NCBI RefSeq assembly: GCF_003259335.1
Contig: NZ_QLLL01000009.1
Location: forward strand, 205,643-269,642
Length of the DNA stretch: 64,000 nt
Source of the DNA: Chitinophaga skermanii
GTDB taxonomy: Bacteria > Bacteroidota > Bacteroidia > Chitinophagales > Chitinophagaceae
Reading direction: 5' to 3'
Positions 51,594 through 62,070 of this stretch are shown here, one piece after another; positions within the stretch are counted from its first letter, which is position 1; each line of letters starts with the position of its first letter. The notes beneath the pieces are model-generated. The model was not told the origin of the DNA, searched no databases, and was given only the letters and a program-made list of their open reading frames with translations. The translations under genes were made by a program, and so were the position numbers.

Positions 51594-52721
51594 TTAAATA
51601 CTTTGCGTGAGTTCGTGCGCAAGCCCGAAACTGAGTGTCATACCTGCACCACCCAAGCCATTCACAATTGTTACGTTTTCGGCAGCCGGGAGAATTAGCT
51701 CGGTTTGGCCGTTGGTGAGTTTTGGGTAAATGCCATGCCAACGTTCTTGTATGTTGAACGAAGGCGCTTGCATGAATGTGTGTAAATATTGAAGGATCAG
51801 CTCGTTGATGAATTCTTTATCAAACGGTTCAAAATCGCGGCCGTATTCATGTGAATCGCCGATAGTTAATTCACCTGCTCCATTTTGTGATACCAATAAA
51901 TGTACCCCCCATTCCATATACGCAGGCATTTCTGCAGCAATACGAGTCTTCAATGTATCTAAACTTTTACAGGTAGTAAAAGCAGCATAATGCAGCAAGG
52001 TTAGTCCTGCACATAACGCAGGCCCCAACTGCCAATTACCCGGCTGAGGAACTGTACGCATCATTTGTAGCTTGCACTTAGTAAGTGGCGCAGCTGCATA
52101 CAACGATGGGTATAGCGTTTCAAAATCGGCACCGCTACATATATAGGCATGCTCGAATGTCCATGTTTCGTTGGGGGTTTCTATAGTATTCTTGTTGATG
52201 GTATTGATAGCTGTATTGAACCGGAAGGTAACTCCCCATTGCTCTTGCAAGTACGCGGCTATGGTGGCACTCGCTAGGCGGGGATTGACCGTTATTTCCG
52301 AGGCACTGTACATGGCGCCTTTTAAATGATGAGATTTTACAGCTTGGGAGTATTGTTGAACTTCGGCGGCAGATAGAAGTTTACACCCTTCTCTTCCCCC
52401 AGCTAAAAACTCTTCCAACACGGCTAATTCATCATGGGCATAAGCGAGGTGTAGCGAGCCTGTAGGTTGGCATTGTAAACCCGTAGCCGCCCCTAGTTCC
52501 AACCACACTTCACGGCTTTTCATGGCACGGTTATAGGCAACACCTTCCATTTGCCCAATGGGCCATACCAAACCAAAATTCCGAATCGATGCACCGATCG
52601 CTTTACTGTTACGTTCAAATACGACGACCTTCTTACCTTTCTTTGCTAGGTGATATGTCATGGCCAAGCCCACGATACCCGCTCCTACTACGGCAAAATC
52701 TGCATGTTGTTGTTGTTGCAT
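51594..52721 (-). CDS. FAD-dependent oxidoreductase, TIGR03364 type
   Basis: A 375-residue amino-acid-oxidase-like enzyme (DAAO superfamily) with the FAD-binding GAGIVGLAMTYHLAKKGKKV motif (about 13-32). The LRM pattern at the end (NGLGGAGMTLSFGLAHEL) is the typical C-terminal FAD contact. It looks like the TIGR03364 group, proposed to act with phosphonoacetaldehyde hydrolase-like HAD enzymes in phosphonate breakdown. No HAD partner lies next to it here, so that role is uncertain. Single gene with terminators at both sides. Confidence 0.8.
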   Translation of the reverse strand: MQQQQHADFAVVGAGIVGLAMTYHLAKKGKKVVVFERNSKAIGASIRNFGLVWPIGQMEGVAYNRAMKSREVWLELGAATGLQCQPTGSLHLAYAHDELAVLEEFLAGGREGCKLLSAAEVQQYSQAVKSHHLKGAMYSASEITVNPRLASATIAAYLQEQWGVTFRFNTAINTINKNTIETPNETWTFEHAYICSGADFETLYPSLYAAAPLTKCKLQMMRTVPQPGNWQLGPALCAGLTLLHYAAFTTCKSLDTLKTRIAAEMPAYMEWGVHLLVSQNGAGELTIGDSHEYGRDFEPFDKEFINELILQYLHTFMQAPSFNIQERWHGIYPKLTNGQTELILPAAENVTIVNGLGGAGMTLSFGLAHELTQSI

Positions 52722-52807
52722 AAACCGTGTACAATTAAGCTGTAAAAATAGAAATGTTTGTAAATTATAGTTTAGTAATTATAAACACATAACAATTCAA
52801 TAAAACA

Positions 52808-52842
52808 CAAAGCCCATCTCCACAAAGTAGAGATGGGCTTTG
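52808..52842. terminator. Terminator after the beta-barrel-like gene
   Basis: CAAAGCCCATCTC pairs perfectly with GAGATGGGCTTTG around a nine-base loop, between the TIGR03364 gene's 5' side and the next gene's 3' end. Confidence 0.82.
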
Positions 52843-52858
52843 CTATATGCGAATATGA

Positions 52859-53491
52859 TTACAAACCGATGTTAAACCCAGCTTGGAAAAGTGGCTGGTT
52901 ATTGTACGGCGAGTTTTTATCTTGAATTACATCATACAACAAGGAAATAGTAAAGGCCGAGTTGCCACCAATAGGTTGTGCATAACCTCCACCTAACAAC
53001 AAGCTAGGTGCCCCATAATTAGAGGTAAACTTGCGTGATGGGTTAGGATCGTTGTATTGTGTATGCTTCTCTGCGATGGAGTTATACTCGGGTTGCGCGT
53101 GTAAAAATAAAAACGGCACCGGGTACACCCTACCCCACAAACCGCCACCAAAGATGGTGTACTTGTAACGGTCGCTTACATCATTCGAGTACGCGTAATA
53201 GTATTTCGTTTGAGCAAATTGGAAATTCACATTCACACCCGCAGCAATGTATTCATTGAAACGGTAACCCGCCATAGGCGATATGTTAATGTTCGTATAA
53301 TCACCGAATGCCATCCCAAAGATACCACCCACCATTAGCTTAGAACGATCAAAGCCTTTAGTAGTTTGCTGCTTGGGCTCATCTGCGTAATACCTTTTAC
53401 GTTGTTTTACCGTATCGGTTTTATAAAATTGCGCATTTGAGACTTCTGTTGCGGCTAGCACAATGAATAATAACGTCAATATTCGTTTCAT
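52859..53491 (-). CDS. Putative outer-membrane beta-barrel protein, 210 aa
   Basis: A 210-residue protein with a signal peptide (MKRILTLLFIVLAATEVSNAQ) and alternating strand patterns with aromatic girdle residues (FGDYTNINISPMAGYRF, then ITIFGGGLWGRVYPVPFLF in similar style), ending in LFQAGFNIGL. The final phenylalanine-x-x-x-x-L pattern suits an eight-stranded barrel of the OmpX/OmpW size class. Function unknown. Confidence 0.72.
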   Translation of the reverse strand: MKRILTLLFIVLAATEVSNAQFYKTDTVKQRKRYYADEPKQQTTKGFDRSKLMVGGIFGMAFGDYTNINISPMAGYRFNEYIAAGVNVNFQFAQTKYYYAYSNDVSDRYKYTIFGGGLWGRVYPVPFLFLHAQPEYNSIAEKHTQYNDPNPSRKFTSNYGAPSLLLGGGYAQPIGGNSAFTISLLYDVIQDKNSPYNNQPLFQAGFNIGL

Positions 53492-53563
53492 AGAGGACGA
53501 TTTGGGTAATATGTTACGAATTTATTGGTTTTTTATGATGCAGCAGTTCAATTTATCGAATGT

Positions 53564-54973
53564 TTAACAATCGAAAATCTTCCCGCGGTTTAATATGTTA
53601 TTCGGATCGAAGGCCTGCTTGATTAGTTTCATCAATTCCATTTGCTGCGCATCAAACACGATGGACATAAATTCTTTCTGCACTAAGCCAATGCCATGCT
53701 CGCCACTAATGGTGCCTCCCAGTTTTTTTACGAGAGTGAAAATTTCACGGATACCATCTTTCAAAGTACCATTCCATAGCTCGTCGCTTAAATCGCCTTT
53801 GATAATGTTTACATGTAAATTTCCATCACCGGCATGACCGTAACAAACTGAATGAAAACCGTATTTCTTCCCAATTTCCTTTACCCCTTTCAATAAGGCT
53901 GGTAATTCGGCACGCGGCACAACGGTGTCTTCTTCTTTATATACAGAATTCGATTTCACTGCTTCTGCTACACGGCGACGTAATTTCCAGAGTTCTTCTT
54001 TTTGTTGATAACTATCAGCAAAAAGAATTTCACCCGCTTCGTATTGCAATACCACTTCGGCAATTGCCTCCATTTCTTGCATAAGTACATCTACGTGGTT
54101 GCCATCTACTTCGATTAACAGGTGGGCTTGTACCCCGTCTTCTACTTTCACCAAGCTGCTATCCACAAATCGCAATACCCATTCTAAAGCATCACGCTCC
54201 ATGAACTCCATAGCGGAAGGTGTATACCCTGCACGGAAGATAGCGCTAACTGCTTCGCAGGCTTTTTCCGCGGAATTGAAGGGAACCAGCATCAACAAAT
54301 CGTGCTTCGGTAATGGTAACAACTTCAACACTATTTTCGTTACAATACCCAAGGTTCCTTCACTACCAACAATAAGTTGCGTAAGGTTATATCCCGATGC
54401 ATTTTTCAATACATTCGCCCCTGTCCAAATAACATTCCCATTCGGCAATACCACCTCCAAATTCAGCACATAATCCTTTACTACACCGTATTTCACAGCT
54501 TTTGGGCCGCCCGAATTTTCGGCAATATTACCACCAATAAAGCAGGAGCCCCGGCTACTTGGATCTGGTGGGTAAAACAGTCCTTTTTCTTTTACAGCGT
54601 TTTGTAATTCTTCCGTAATAACACCCGGCTCTACCGTTACTTGTAAATTGCGCTCGTCGATGTGTATAATGTTTTTAAACCTTTCCATCGATATTAACAC
54701 CCCACCGAATTGCGCCAATGCTCCACCACTTAAGCCTGTACCGCCACCTCGTGGTGTAACAGGTAATACTTGTTCGTTACAATATTGCATAATAACGCTT
54801 AAGTCGGCTGTAGTAGATGGTTTCAATACTACTTCAGGCAGGAAATGTAAGTCTTCCGTTTCGTCGTGTGCATAACGGGCACGGTTCTCGTCATCGACAT
54901 ACACGTTGGCTTCGCCGAGGATATCGATGAAGCGTTTTACGTGTTGCTCATTTACGGTGTTAAAGGTTGTCAT
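53564..54973 (-). CDS. FAD-linked oxidase, glycolate oxidase subunit GlcD-like
   Basis: A 469-residue flavoenzyme of the GlcD/D-lactate dehydrogenase group. The ATG at 54973 (MTTFNTVNEQHVKRF) is chosen because the frame's upstream codons (MYAFFFLFYFC) are A/T-run artefacts. It has the PP-loop-type FAD-binding PRGGGTGLSGGAL near residue 80, and the GSEGTLGIVTKI motif near 200. The C-terminus has HAGDGNLHVNI near 370 and SGEHGIGLVQKEF near 415. It oxidises a 2-hydroxy acid, but which one (glycolate, D-lactate or other) is not fixed by sequence. Confidence 0.88.
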   Translation of the reverse strand: MTTFNTVNEQHVKRFIDILGEANVYVDDENRARYAHDETEDLHFLPEVVLKPSTTADLSVIMQYCNEQVLPVTPRGGGTGLSGGALAQFGGVLISMERFKNIIHIDERNLQVTVEPGVITEELQNAVKEKGLFYPPDPSSRGSCFIGGNIAENSGGPKAVKYGVVKDYVLNLEVVLPNGNVIWTGANVLKNASGYNLTQLIVGSEGTLGIVTKIVLKLLPLPKHDLLMLVPFNSAEKACEAVSAIFRAGYTPSAMEFMERDALEWVLRFVDSSLVKVEDGVQAHLLIEVDGNHVDVLMQEMEAIAEVVLQYEAGEILFADSYQQKEELWKLRRRVAEAVKSNSVYKEEDTVVPRAELPALLKGVKEIGKKYGFHSVCYGHAGDGNLHVNIIKGDLSDELWNGTLKDGIREIFTLVKKLGGTISGEHGIGLVQKEFMSIVFDAQQMELMKLIKQAFDPNNILNRGKIFDC

Positions 54974-54993
54974 ATAACAAAAATAGAAAAGAA

Positions 54994-55017
54994 AAAAGAA
55001 GGCGTACACCTTCTTTT
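54994..55017 (-). terminator. Terminator after the PorP/SprF-family gene (module 2)
   Basis: AAAAGAAGG pairs with CCTTCTTTT around a six-base loop just past the PorP stop. Confidence 0.65.
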
Positions 55018-55047
55018 ATAAACGTTATTGGGTAATAGGTTGTTTGG

Positions 55048-56067
55048 TTAGAAAGAAGGACATAATGTTTTACGAGCAGCATTTCTAAACTGCAAGTTGG
55101 GATATAACCCCGTATAAACTATGCCTATCTCGTAGGCGCCTTGACGGCGATTGGCGGCTGAGAATGCGGAGGTTGTTACGTCGTAGTTGAACATAATTTT
55201 CACATTCTTAATTTGGTACCCCACCAAGAATATAGCCGCATCATCTAATCGGTAATAGATACCTCCGAACACCTGTTGCTCGCCATCACCAGAAAGGTTG
55301 TAAGCAGCATTACCACCTGCTACAATTTCGCGTGCTTTAGCTTGTTGAGCAAAGTAGGCGCTTGGGTTGATGATTACTTTATCGGAGAGTTTTAAACTGG
55401 CGTTTAAGAACCCAATAAAGCGACGATCTATTTGATTATTATAGTTGTAAAATGTTTCTTTCGGTTTATTCACGTGTTGTACAGAAAGCCCCGCGTTGAT
55501 ATAAATATCATCCGTTGGGAAATACGCGTAATTCAGTCCTACTTGCAAATCGAGGTAATTGACGTTATTCTGCGAAATGGGTTCTGCTGTGGGCAATTGC
55601 GCATCGAAGAACTGTCCATTCCATTGGTCGAAGAATGTGAGCTTCGACATATCAATTCTTTTATTTGCCCAACCTACGTTAAAACCTGCCGACAACAAGC
55701 TACTTTGCCCCATTAATTGGTGATAGGCCACAGAGCCATAGACTTTAGTTGAAGTAAGGTTACCCGTACCTGCTACATCGTGTAATATAACGCCACCTAC
55801 ACCTACCCAGCCATATTCCAATTTATCTTTCATTAATTGGAAATCGCCGAAGGCCGACATGGTTTTATAGGGCACTGGTATATTAGCCCATTGGTTACGG
55901 TAGTTCACGCCCAAACGGTAATCGCCGTCGGGAATGAAACCTGTATTAGCAGGATTGGTGGTTAGCGGGGAGTTGAAATATTGCGAAAAATGCAGGTCTT
56001 GCGCATGCACCGTAGCGGTGAACATGCATAAGATGCATATCGTGAGTGGTGTAATAAATTTTTTCAT
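55048..56067 (-). CDS. PorP/SprF-family outer-membrane protein (module 2)
   Basis: A 339-residue barrel-like protein starting at the ATG MKKFITPLTICILCMF (56067), a signal peptide ending VHA/QD; the frame's two upstream codons include a TTG start. The mature start DLHFSQYFNSPLTTNPANTGF is the family hallmark, close to that of the module 1 PorP gene. It begins 7 bases after the stop of the large surface-protein gene, so the pair is one transcript and PorP/SprF likely helps export that T9SS type-B substrate. Confidence 0.92.
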   Translation of the reverse strand: MKKFITPLTICILCMFTATVHAQDLHFSQYFNSPLTTNPANTGFIPDGDYRLGVNYRNQWANIPVPYKTMSAFGDFQLMKDKLEYGWVGVGGVILHDVAGTGNLTSTKVYGSVAYHQLMGQSSLLSAGFNVGWANKRIDMSKLTFFDQWNGQFFDAQLPTAEPISQNNVNYLDLQVGLNYAYFPTDDIYINAGLSVQHVNKPKETFYNYNNQIDRRFIGFLNASLKLSDKVIINPSAYFAQQAKAREIVAGGNAAYNLSGDGEQQVFGGIYYRLDDAAIFLVGYQIKNVKIMFNYDVTTSAFSAANRRQGAYEIGIVYTGLYPNLQFRNAARKTLCPSF

Positions 56068-56074
56068 CTCCAAA

Positions 56075-59000
56075 TCATCTTAATAGTGTAACATTACCTG
56101 TTCGCGACCCCTTGGTTCCATCGGTAAACTCAATGTAAACAACATAACCGTAGGCATCCATTGGTTGTAAAGCACCTTTATAACGGCCATCCCAGCCCAT
56201 GTTAGGATCATTACTTTCAAACACCAATTCTCCCCAACGGTTGAATACTTTTAAATTGAAGCGTACCGCGCCGAAACTCTTCACTAAGAATACATCATTG
56301 ATATTGTCGTTATTAGGCGAGAAAGCGCTAGGCACATCAAACTTCGGAATTACGATTGCGCTAACAGGCTGGCAAGTAGTATCCTCGCAACCAAACTGGT
56401 TGATGGCTACTAAGCAAGCTTCGTAGGAATTGGTTCGGTTGTATTGATGCACCGGGTTAACCAGGATCGACGTATCGCCGTCGCCGAATGTCCAGTAATA
56501 TTTTTGAGCGCCCATCGACGTGTTAGTAAAACTAACCGGCGTATTAGGCATGGGTTGTTGTGGTGAGAAGATGAAATCTGCCCTTGGATTACCATTTACC
56601 ACTACAGGAATAATTGTGTCGTGTACTTGGTTACAAGTGGTAGGATCGAAGGCTTGTAAATGCACTTGGTACACACCTGGATTTTGGAAGGTATGTTCTG
56701 GATAGGGCGTATTAGTGGTGGGTGAACCATCACCAAAATTCCAAATGAACGTCTGGCCCGCCAAGGAAGTATTATTAAACTGTACGAAGTACGGTGCACA
56801 ACCATCGGCAGGGCGATCGAACTGTGCTTTCACATTACCGGCTACACGAATTTGCTGGATCGAATCTTCCGGCGCATTACAATAGTTCGCATCTACGAGC
56901 GACAATTTAATGTTGTATATGCCTTCAGGGTATTGGTATTCAAATGGTGCTAAGTCTGGGCGTGTAAATGGAGCTGTTCCATCACCCATATCCCAAACAA
57001 AGGAAGCATTCGTAAACGGAATACCTGGCGGTGCTGTAGATGTGTTGGTAATAACGTATGTTAAACTGTTACAAGGCGGTTTACGCTCAACAGTGAAGCC
57101 CAGTTGAGCACGGTTAGAACGAATACGCACAGGGTAATACGCTGTATCGCGTACATTACAAGCACCTGGATCGAATTTCACCAGCCTAATGGTATAATCG
57201 CCATTGGCTGCATAGATATGCGAAACGGGTATGTTGGTAGTTGTTGTTACCAACGGTGTTCCATCGCCCCAGGACCATTCCCACGATTGCGCAACTGTAC
57301 TACTAGTATCTTGCGCGGTGATTTCATCACCGGAACAATAGTTTTGCTTCCGTCCATTTGTACGAATCTGTGCCCGCACCCCGTCGAGGTTAAACGCAAT
57401 TTTAATCGCTGCCAAGTTACAGAATGGCGGGTTTGCCGAAGCATATGCACCGGCCGTAGTGGGGAACCGTACAGGACTTTGTGAACAACTCGAACAAACT
57501 GATTGATAAATTACCCCGTTATAATCAAAACGACTTGTACCTCCATCTACGTGCTCGTAGTGTTCACGTGCACCGAAGAAAGTAGCGTATAATTTATCTA
57601 CAGCATCACGTTGTAATACGAAGAAATAGAAGTCGGCCCCATCGGTTGTACGGTACTTGGCATCTGCCGTAATTGGTAAGCCATATGTATAGGCCGAGGG
57701 CTCACGGGTACGGAAGTTACCCACATTGTAACCACCGCCCCAACCAGAAATATAGACGTTCTCGCAACGATCTACGAGGAATGCTACCGGCGATAAAGTA
57801 GGTTGTGGCCCTTCTTTACCGAAAGTGGTAGAATACACGAAAGCCGAGAGATCGGGTTGTAATTTAGAGATGTATTGTTTCGAGTTGTCGTTGTAAAACC
57901 TAGCGTTGCCGGGGATGCGAACAATGGGCCAAGTGCCCTCTGTTGTACCCATTACGTACACATGTCCTTCACGACCTATTTGAACACCATATAGCATATC
58001 TGCCCTGTTGGTACCCAAATACGTTGCGTGTAAAATAGTTCCGCCATCGGCACTAATATGGTACACAAAGCCGTCGGCGCCACCACCCGCATGTGTTGCT
58101 TGTAGCGGGGTACCGGCCATTGGTAAGTTGTTAGAAGTTGTTACACCGGCCACATACAGGCTATTCGTTCCGTTTAAAGCAATTACGAAGGCTGCATCAT
58201 CACCACTTCCTCCTAAAAACGAACTCCATACAATGCTACTACAATTGGGGTTCAACTTCACCACTACTCCATCTTGACCACTATTTTTATTTCTTTGGAA
58301 AGTATTGCCTACTTGTGGGAAGTTCGAAGATTGGGTACAACCTACAGCGTAAATAAAACCTGCAGCATCTACTAAAACTTCACTTCGTGCATCATCGCCG
58401 TAGTTACGCTTCAGGGCAGTAAGGCCTTGTTTGTTCGGATCACTATTCACCCCATCATTTCCAGAACCTCCTAAACGAATACCGCCAATAATTCCTGTGC
58501 CGGTTGCATTTAATTTCATCACCACCATATCAAGTCCGCCACCAATAGAGCCGCTATCAACAGGGAAATCGGGCGAATCGGTTCTCCCGGAAATGATCAA
58601 GTTATTTTGTGCATCTACGATTAAGCTGTGCGGTTGTTCAGTGCCTGCACCGCCGATATATGTAGAGTAATGGATATTTCTACCATTGGAAGTAAACTTA
58701 GTAATAGCGATATCGCAGAAGCCACCCATGTAATTACGGGAGATAGCGCCTAATGTAGTAGGATATTCACCGTTACCAAACACAATACCGCCGGCATAAA
58801 AGTTACCTTGCGGATCGTATGTAGCTGTATACCCCCAGTTATCGGCTTTTGAGCCGGTTAAGGTGGAGAATACTACCGTTGGATCGATGATTAATGGGAA
58901 TGCTTTGTTGTATTTACCGGTTACTTTATACGATAACCTGTTACCATCCAATTGGTATTTCACCTTTACTTCTACGCGTTCGTTATTCACAAATTGGTAA

Positions 59001-59746
59001 GCGTATGGTTGCAATTCATAGGAATGCCCCACAGAGGTTTCTACGTACAATTGGTTTTTCTGTAATTGAATTTTCGTAGCGCCGTTATACTCGAATTGAA
59101 TGCTATTTACATCGCCACCGGGATAAACGACCATATCGTACTTCAACTGGCCCGCTTCAGAATACACGAGCATGTCGATGAAAGGATATAGTTGTTGATA
59201 CGTTACGTTCTGGTAGTTCACTACGTTTGTAGCCCATTTACTTTTATCGTTACCAATGAAGTAGTTAGCGTACCCTTCATTGGGTTTTGAAGGAACAATA
59301 CGCGCGTTATCGTTGGCGTTGATAAAGTTTACTTCGTATGCATGTGAACGAAGAATCATGGAACCGGGTTGCGTTGGCTGGCCGCCCGTTGCACCACCTT
59401 CACCTGCTTGCTTGCGGGCATTGGGATGTTGTTCAACAGGAGTACCTCCTCCACCGCCGCCATTCACGATATCGTCGGGCAATTTATGACCGTGGATTTG
59501 ATCGGTGATAGCCAATAAATCGTCGCGGTTTAATAATTGGTATACAATACTTTTTTTCTTGAGATAAACGTTAGATCCATCGAGGTCGGCTTTATACAAC
59601 ACATCCTTATTCCATTGCCCTTTGTTTTCCACAAATTGCAATAGGGCCTGTTCGCTGCCGGTAGATTCACTCTGAGCGAGGGCCGGTTGTACCAGCATGA
59701 GTAAAAAAACAATAAAGGTTAAGCCAATAGGGAACGTAGATTTCAA
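56075..59746 (-). CDS. T9SS type-B surface protein with SBBP and PKD repeats
   Basis: A 1223-residue exported protein. The start is a TTG (59746); no ATG occurs between the in-frame stop upstream and the signal peptide (STFPIGLTFIVFLLMLVQPA). Residues 30-290 carry a DUF7948-like N-terminal domain (FVENKGQWNKDVLYKADLDG). Next come SBBP-type propeller repeats (about 320-790, with GGSGNDG, GGSGDDA). Four PKD repeats follow (WSWGDG, WDMGDG, WNFGDG, WTFGDGD). Last is the gliding/T9SS type-B domain starting PSAFSPNNDNINDVFLVK and ending GNVTLLR. Probably a large cell-surface adhesin. Confidence 0.92.
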   Translation of the reverse strand: MKSTFPIGLTFIVFLLMLVQPALAQSESTGSEQALLQFVENKGQWNKDVLYKADLDGSNVYLKKKSIVYQLLNRDDLLAITDQIHGHKLPDDIVNGGGGGGTPVEQHPNARKQAGEGGATGGQPTQPGSMILRSHAYEVNFINANDNARIVPSKPNEGYANYFIGNDKSKWATNVVNYQNVTYQQLYPFIDMLVYSEAGQLKYDMVVYPGGDVNSIQFEYNGATKIQLQKNQLYVETSVGHSYELQPYAYQFVNNERVEVKVKYQLDGNRLSYKVTGKYNKAFPLIIDPTVVFSTLTGSKADNWGYTATYDPQGNFYAGGIVFGNGEYPTTLGAISRNYMGGFCDIAITKFTSNGRNIHYSTYIGGAGTEQPHSLIVDAQNNLIISGRTDSPDFPVDSGSIGGGLDMVVMKLNATGTGIIGGIRLGGSGNDGVNSDPNKQGLTALKRNYGDDARSEVLVDAAGFIYAVGCTQSSNFPQVGNTFQRNKNSGQDGVVVKLNPNCSSIVWSSFLGGSGDDAAFVIALNGTNSLYVAGVTTSNNLPMAGTPLQATHAGGGADGFVYHISADGGTILHATYLGTNRADMLYGVQIGREGHVYVMGTTEGTWPIVRIPGNARFYNDNSKQYISKLQPDLSAFVYSTTFGKEGPQPTLSPVAFLVDRCENVYISGWGGGYNVGNFRTREPSAYTYGLPITADAKYRTTDGADFYFFVLQRDAVDKLYATFFGAREHYEHVDGGTSRFDYNGVIYQSVCSSCSQSPVRFPTTAGAYASANPPFCNLAAIKIAFNLDGVRAQIRTNGRKQNYCSGDEITAQDTSSTVAQSWEWSWGDGTPLVTTTTNIPVSHIYAANGDYTIRLVKFDPGACNVRDTAYYPVRIRSNRAQLGFTVERKPPCNSLTYVITNTSTAPPGIPFTNASFVWDMGDGTAPFTRPDLAPFEYQYPEGIYNIKLSLVDANYCNAPEDSIQQIRVAGNVKAQFDRPADGCAPYFVQFNNTSLAGQTFIWNFGDGSPTTNTPYPEHTFQNPGVYQVHLQAFDPTTCNQVHDTIIPVVVNGNPRADFIFSPQQPMPNTPVSFTNTSMGAQKYYWTFGDGDTSILVNPVHQYNRTNSYEACLVAINQFGCEDTTCQPVSAIVIPKFDVPSAFSPNNDNINDVFLVKSFGAVRFNLKVFNRWGELVFESNDPNMGWDGRYKGALQPMDAYGYVVYIEFTDGTKGSRTGNVTLLR

Positions 59747-59967
59747 GCGGTTCGATTTAAGTTTTATCTGCTAAACTAAGTTACTCTTTTTAACGAACAG
59801 CCTACCTAAATTGTTACGAAACAAGAGAAATTAATCACTTGATTATTCACATAAGTACTATTAATCATATGCGTTACTTCCTGTATAGGTTTCCTGTCGT
59901 TTAGTAGTGTCTTCGTAATCTTTCTAAGGATAATATAGACTGTCCACCCCCTATAACGTTTAAACCC

Positions 59968-61992
59968 TTAAGAAATTTTGCTCCACTGCGATTTTGAGCG
60001 TTCGTTTGCTAAGAAATCGTGCAAACGCTTGTGGATAGGGAGTGTAAGTTCTGGATCTTGGGTTAAAATTTTTTCTGCACATTCCCGGGCAACGGCCAAA
60101 ATGGCTTTATCGGCTACTATATCTGCTAGTTTTAGGTCGAGTACCCCGCTCTGCCTTGTTCCTTCAATATCACCAGGGCCTCTTAACTCCATGTCTTTCT
60201 CCGATATCACGAAACCATCGTTGGTTTGCACCATTACTTTGATGCGTTCTTTAGAGTCGTTACTCAGTTTATTGCCCGTCATTAATACACAAAAGGATTG
60301 TTCCGCCCCTCTACCCACGCGGCCTCGCAACTGGTGTAATTGCGATAAGCCGAAGCGTTCGGTGCTTTCTATTACCATTACGCTGGCATTGGGTACGTTT
60401 ACGCCTACTTCAATTACCGTGGTGGCTACCATGATATTCGTATCCCCGGTAACAAAGCGTTGCATATTGGTTTCTCGCATGTCGGCAGGTTGCTTGCCAT
60501 GGACCATGCTGATGAAATATTTGGGTTCCGGGAAGAAGGCCTTTACTTCTTCGTAACCGCGCATTAGGTTTTCGTAGTCCAATTTCTCGGAGTCTTCGAT
60601 TAACGGGTATACGATATAGGCTTGCCTACCTTTTTTGATTTCGTCTTTGATGAAGTCCATTACCTGCGCTCGCTGTACTTCGTTACGATGTACGGTGGTA
60701 ATGGGTTTACGACCGGGTGGCATTTCATCGATAATAGATACGTCGAGGTCGCCGTATACTGTCATGGCTAATGTTCGCGGTATAGGCGTGGCAGTCATCA
60801 CCAAGATATGCGGCGGCGTTGTGTTTTTCTGCCATAGGCGTGCCCTTTGGGCTACCCCGAAGCGATGTTGTTCATCTACGATGGCCATCCCTAAGTTTTG
60901 GAACACCACTTCATTTTCCAACAGCGCATGTGTTCCGATGAGAATGTTGATCGTTCCATCGGCCACACCGGCCAGTATTTGCTTGCGGGCTTTTCCTTTG
61001 ATGGCACCGGTTAATATGGCTACGTTTACCGGCATATTGGCCAGTAATTCTTGGATGCCTTTATAGTGTTGTTGGGCTAATATTTCTGTTGGTGCCATTA
61101 GGCAGGCTTGGAAGCCGTTACCATTGGCCAGCAACATGGTTAATAGTGCCACCATTGTTTTACCACTCCCTACATCCCCTTGCAGTAAGCGGTTCATTTG
61201 TTTGCCGCTCATGGTATCTTGACGAATCTCTTTCAGTACACGTTTTTGTGCACCGGTGAGTGGGAATGGAAGATGGTTGTTATAGAATTCGGTGAACTGA
61301 TCTCCCACGTTGTTATACACGTATCCCCTCGAGGCTTGTTGCCTGCGAAGCTTCATGCGTAGAATGCGTATTTGTGTGAGGAAGAGTTCTTCGAACTTCA
61401 ATCGACGTTGTGCTGCTTTGGCTTCTTCTTCATTCGCCGGTAAGTGAATTTTGAAGTAAGCTTGGTTGCGCGGCATCAGCCGGTATTGTTGTAAAATATT
61501 GTCGGGTATATTTTCTGGAATCTCGTCGAGCGATAGCTGCTCCAGCAAGTTCTTGGTAAGCTTCGCAATCCCTTTGGCTGTGAGGCCGCGTACTTTCAGC
61601 TTCTCCGTGGTGGAATACACGGGTTCCAGGTATTGTTTCCCAGTGGCTATATTTTCCGTGAGTAAATCCATTTCGGGATGACTGATTTGCAATGTTCCAT
61701 TGAAAACAGATAGTCGCCCAAATACGAGGTAAGCTACATTTTCTCGTAAGGCCTTTTGCATCCACTGCCATCCTTGGAACCATACCAATTCGAGTTCCCC
61801 GGTTTCATCGCGTAATACAGCCCGTAATCGTTTTCCACGGTTTTCTCCCAATACTTCAATCGACACGATTTTCCCGCGGATTTGCACGAAATCCATGGTA
61901 CTATCGAGGTCGCGAATTCTATCGAGTTTTGTTCTGTCGACATACCGGAATGGGAAGTATTCGAGTAAATCCCGGAAGGAGTAAATCGACAA
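59968..61992 (-). CDS. recG: ATP-dependent DNA helicase RecG
   Basis: A 674-residue fork-reversing helicase. Helicase motifs are GDVGSGKTMVALL near residue 276, DEQHRFG near 378 (DExQ box), ATPIPRTL near 407 and the RGRVGRG motif VI near 561. The coordinates use the first usable codon, a TTG at 61992. The conserved N-terminal wedge-side segment lies upstream in the same frame (IEFLKGVGPQRGELIRKEL, to about 62052) without an ATG, GTG or TTG before the stop at 62097-62095, so the true start is probably a rare ATT (62070-62068) or ATA codon. Otherwise full length. Confidence 0.88.
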   Translation of the reverse strand: MSIYSFRDLLEYFPFRYVDRTKLDRIRDLDSTMDFVQIRGKIVSIEVLGENRGKRLRAVLRDETGELELVWFQGWQWMQKALRENVAYLVFGRLSVFNGTLQISHPEMDLLTENIATGKQYLEPVYSTTEKLKVRGLTAKGIAKLTKNLLEQLSLDEIPENIPDNILQQYRLMPRNQAYFKIHLPANEEEAKAAQRRLKFEELFLTQIRILRMKLRRQQASRGYVYNNVGDQFTEFYNNHLPFPLTGAQKRVLKEIRQDTMSGKQMNRLLQGDVGSGKTMVALLTMLLANGNGFQACLMAPTEILAQQHYKGIQELLANMPVNVAILTGAIKGKARKQILAGVADGTINILIGTHALLENEVVFQNLGMAIVDEQHRFGVAQRARLWQKNTTPPHILVMTATPIPRTLAMTVYGDLDVSIIDEMPPGRKPITTVHRNEVQRAQVMDFIKDEIKKGRQAYIVYPLIEDSEKLDYENLMRGYEEVKAFFPEPKYFISMVHGKQPADMRETNMQRFVTGDTNIMVATTVIEVGVNVPNASVMVIESTERFGLSQLHQLRGRVGRGAEQSFCVLMTGNKLSNDSKERIKVMVQTNDGFVISEKDMELRGPGDIEGTRQSGVLDLKLADIVADKAILAVARECAEKILTQDPELTLPIHKRLHDFLANERSKSQWSKIS

Positions 61993-62070
61993 TTCTTTTC
62001 GAATGAGTTCGCCTCTTTGTGGACCTACGCCTTTAAGGAATTCGATCGGGTTGGATAATATGGATGTAAT

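Noticed and set aside
56068..56073. TTG start of the module 2 PorP gene
   Set aside because: An ATG two codons later gives a normal MKKF signal-peptide start.
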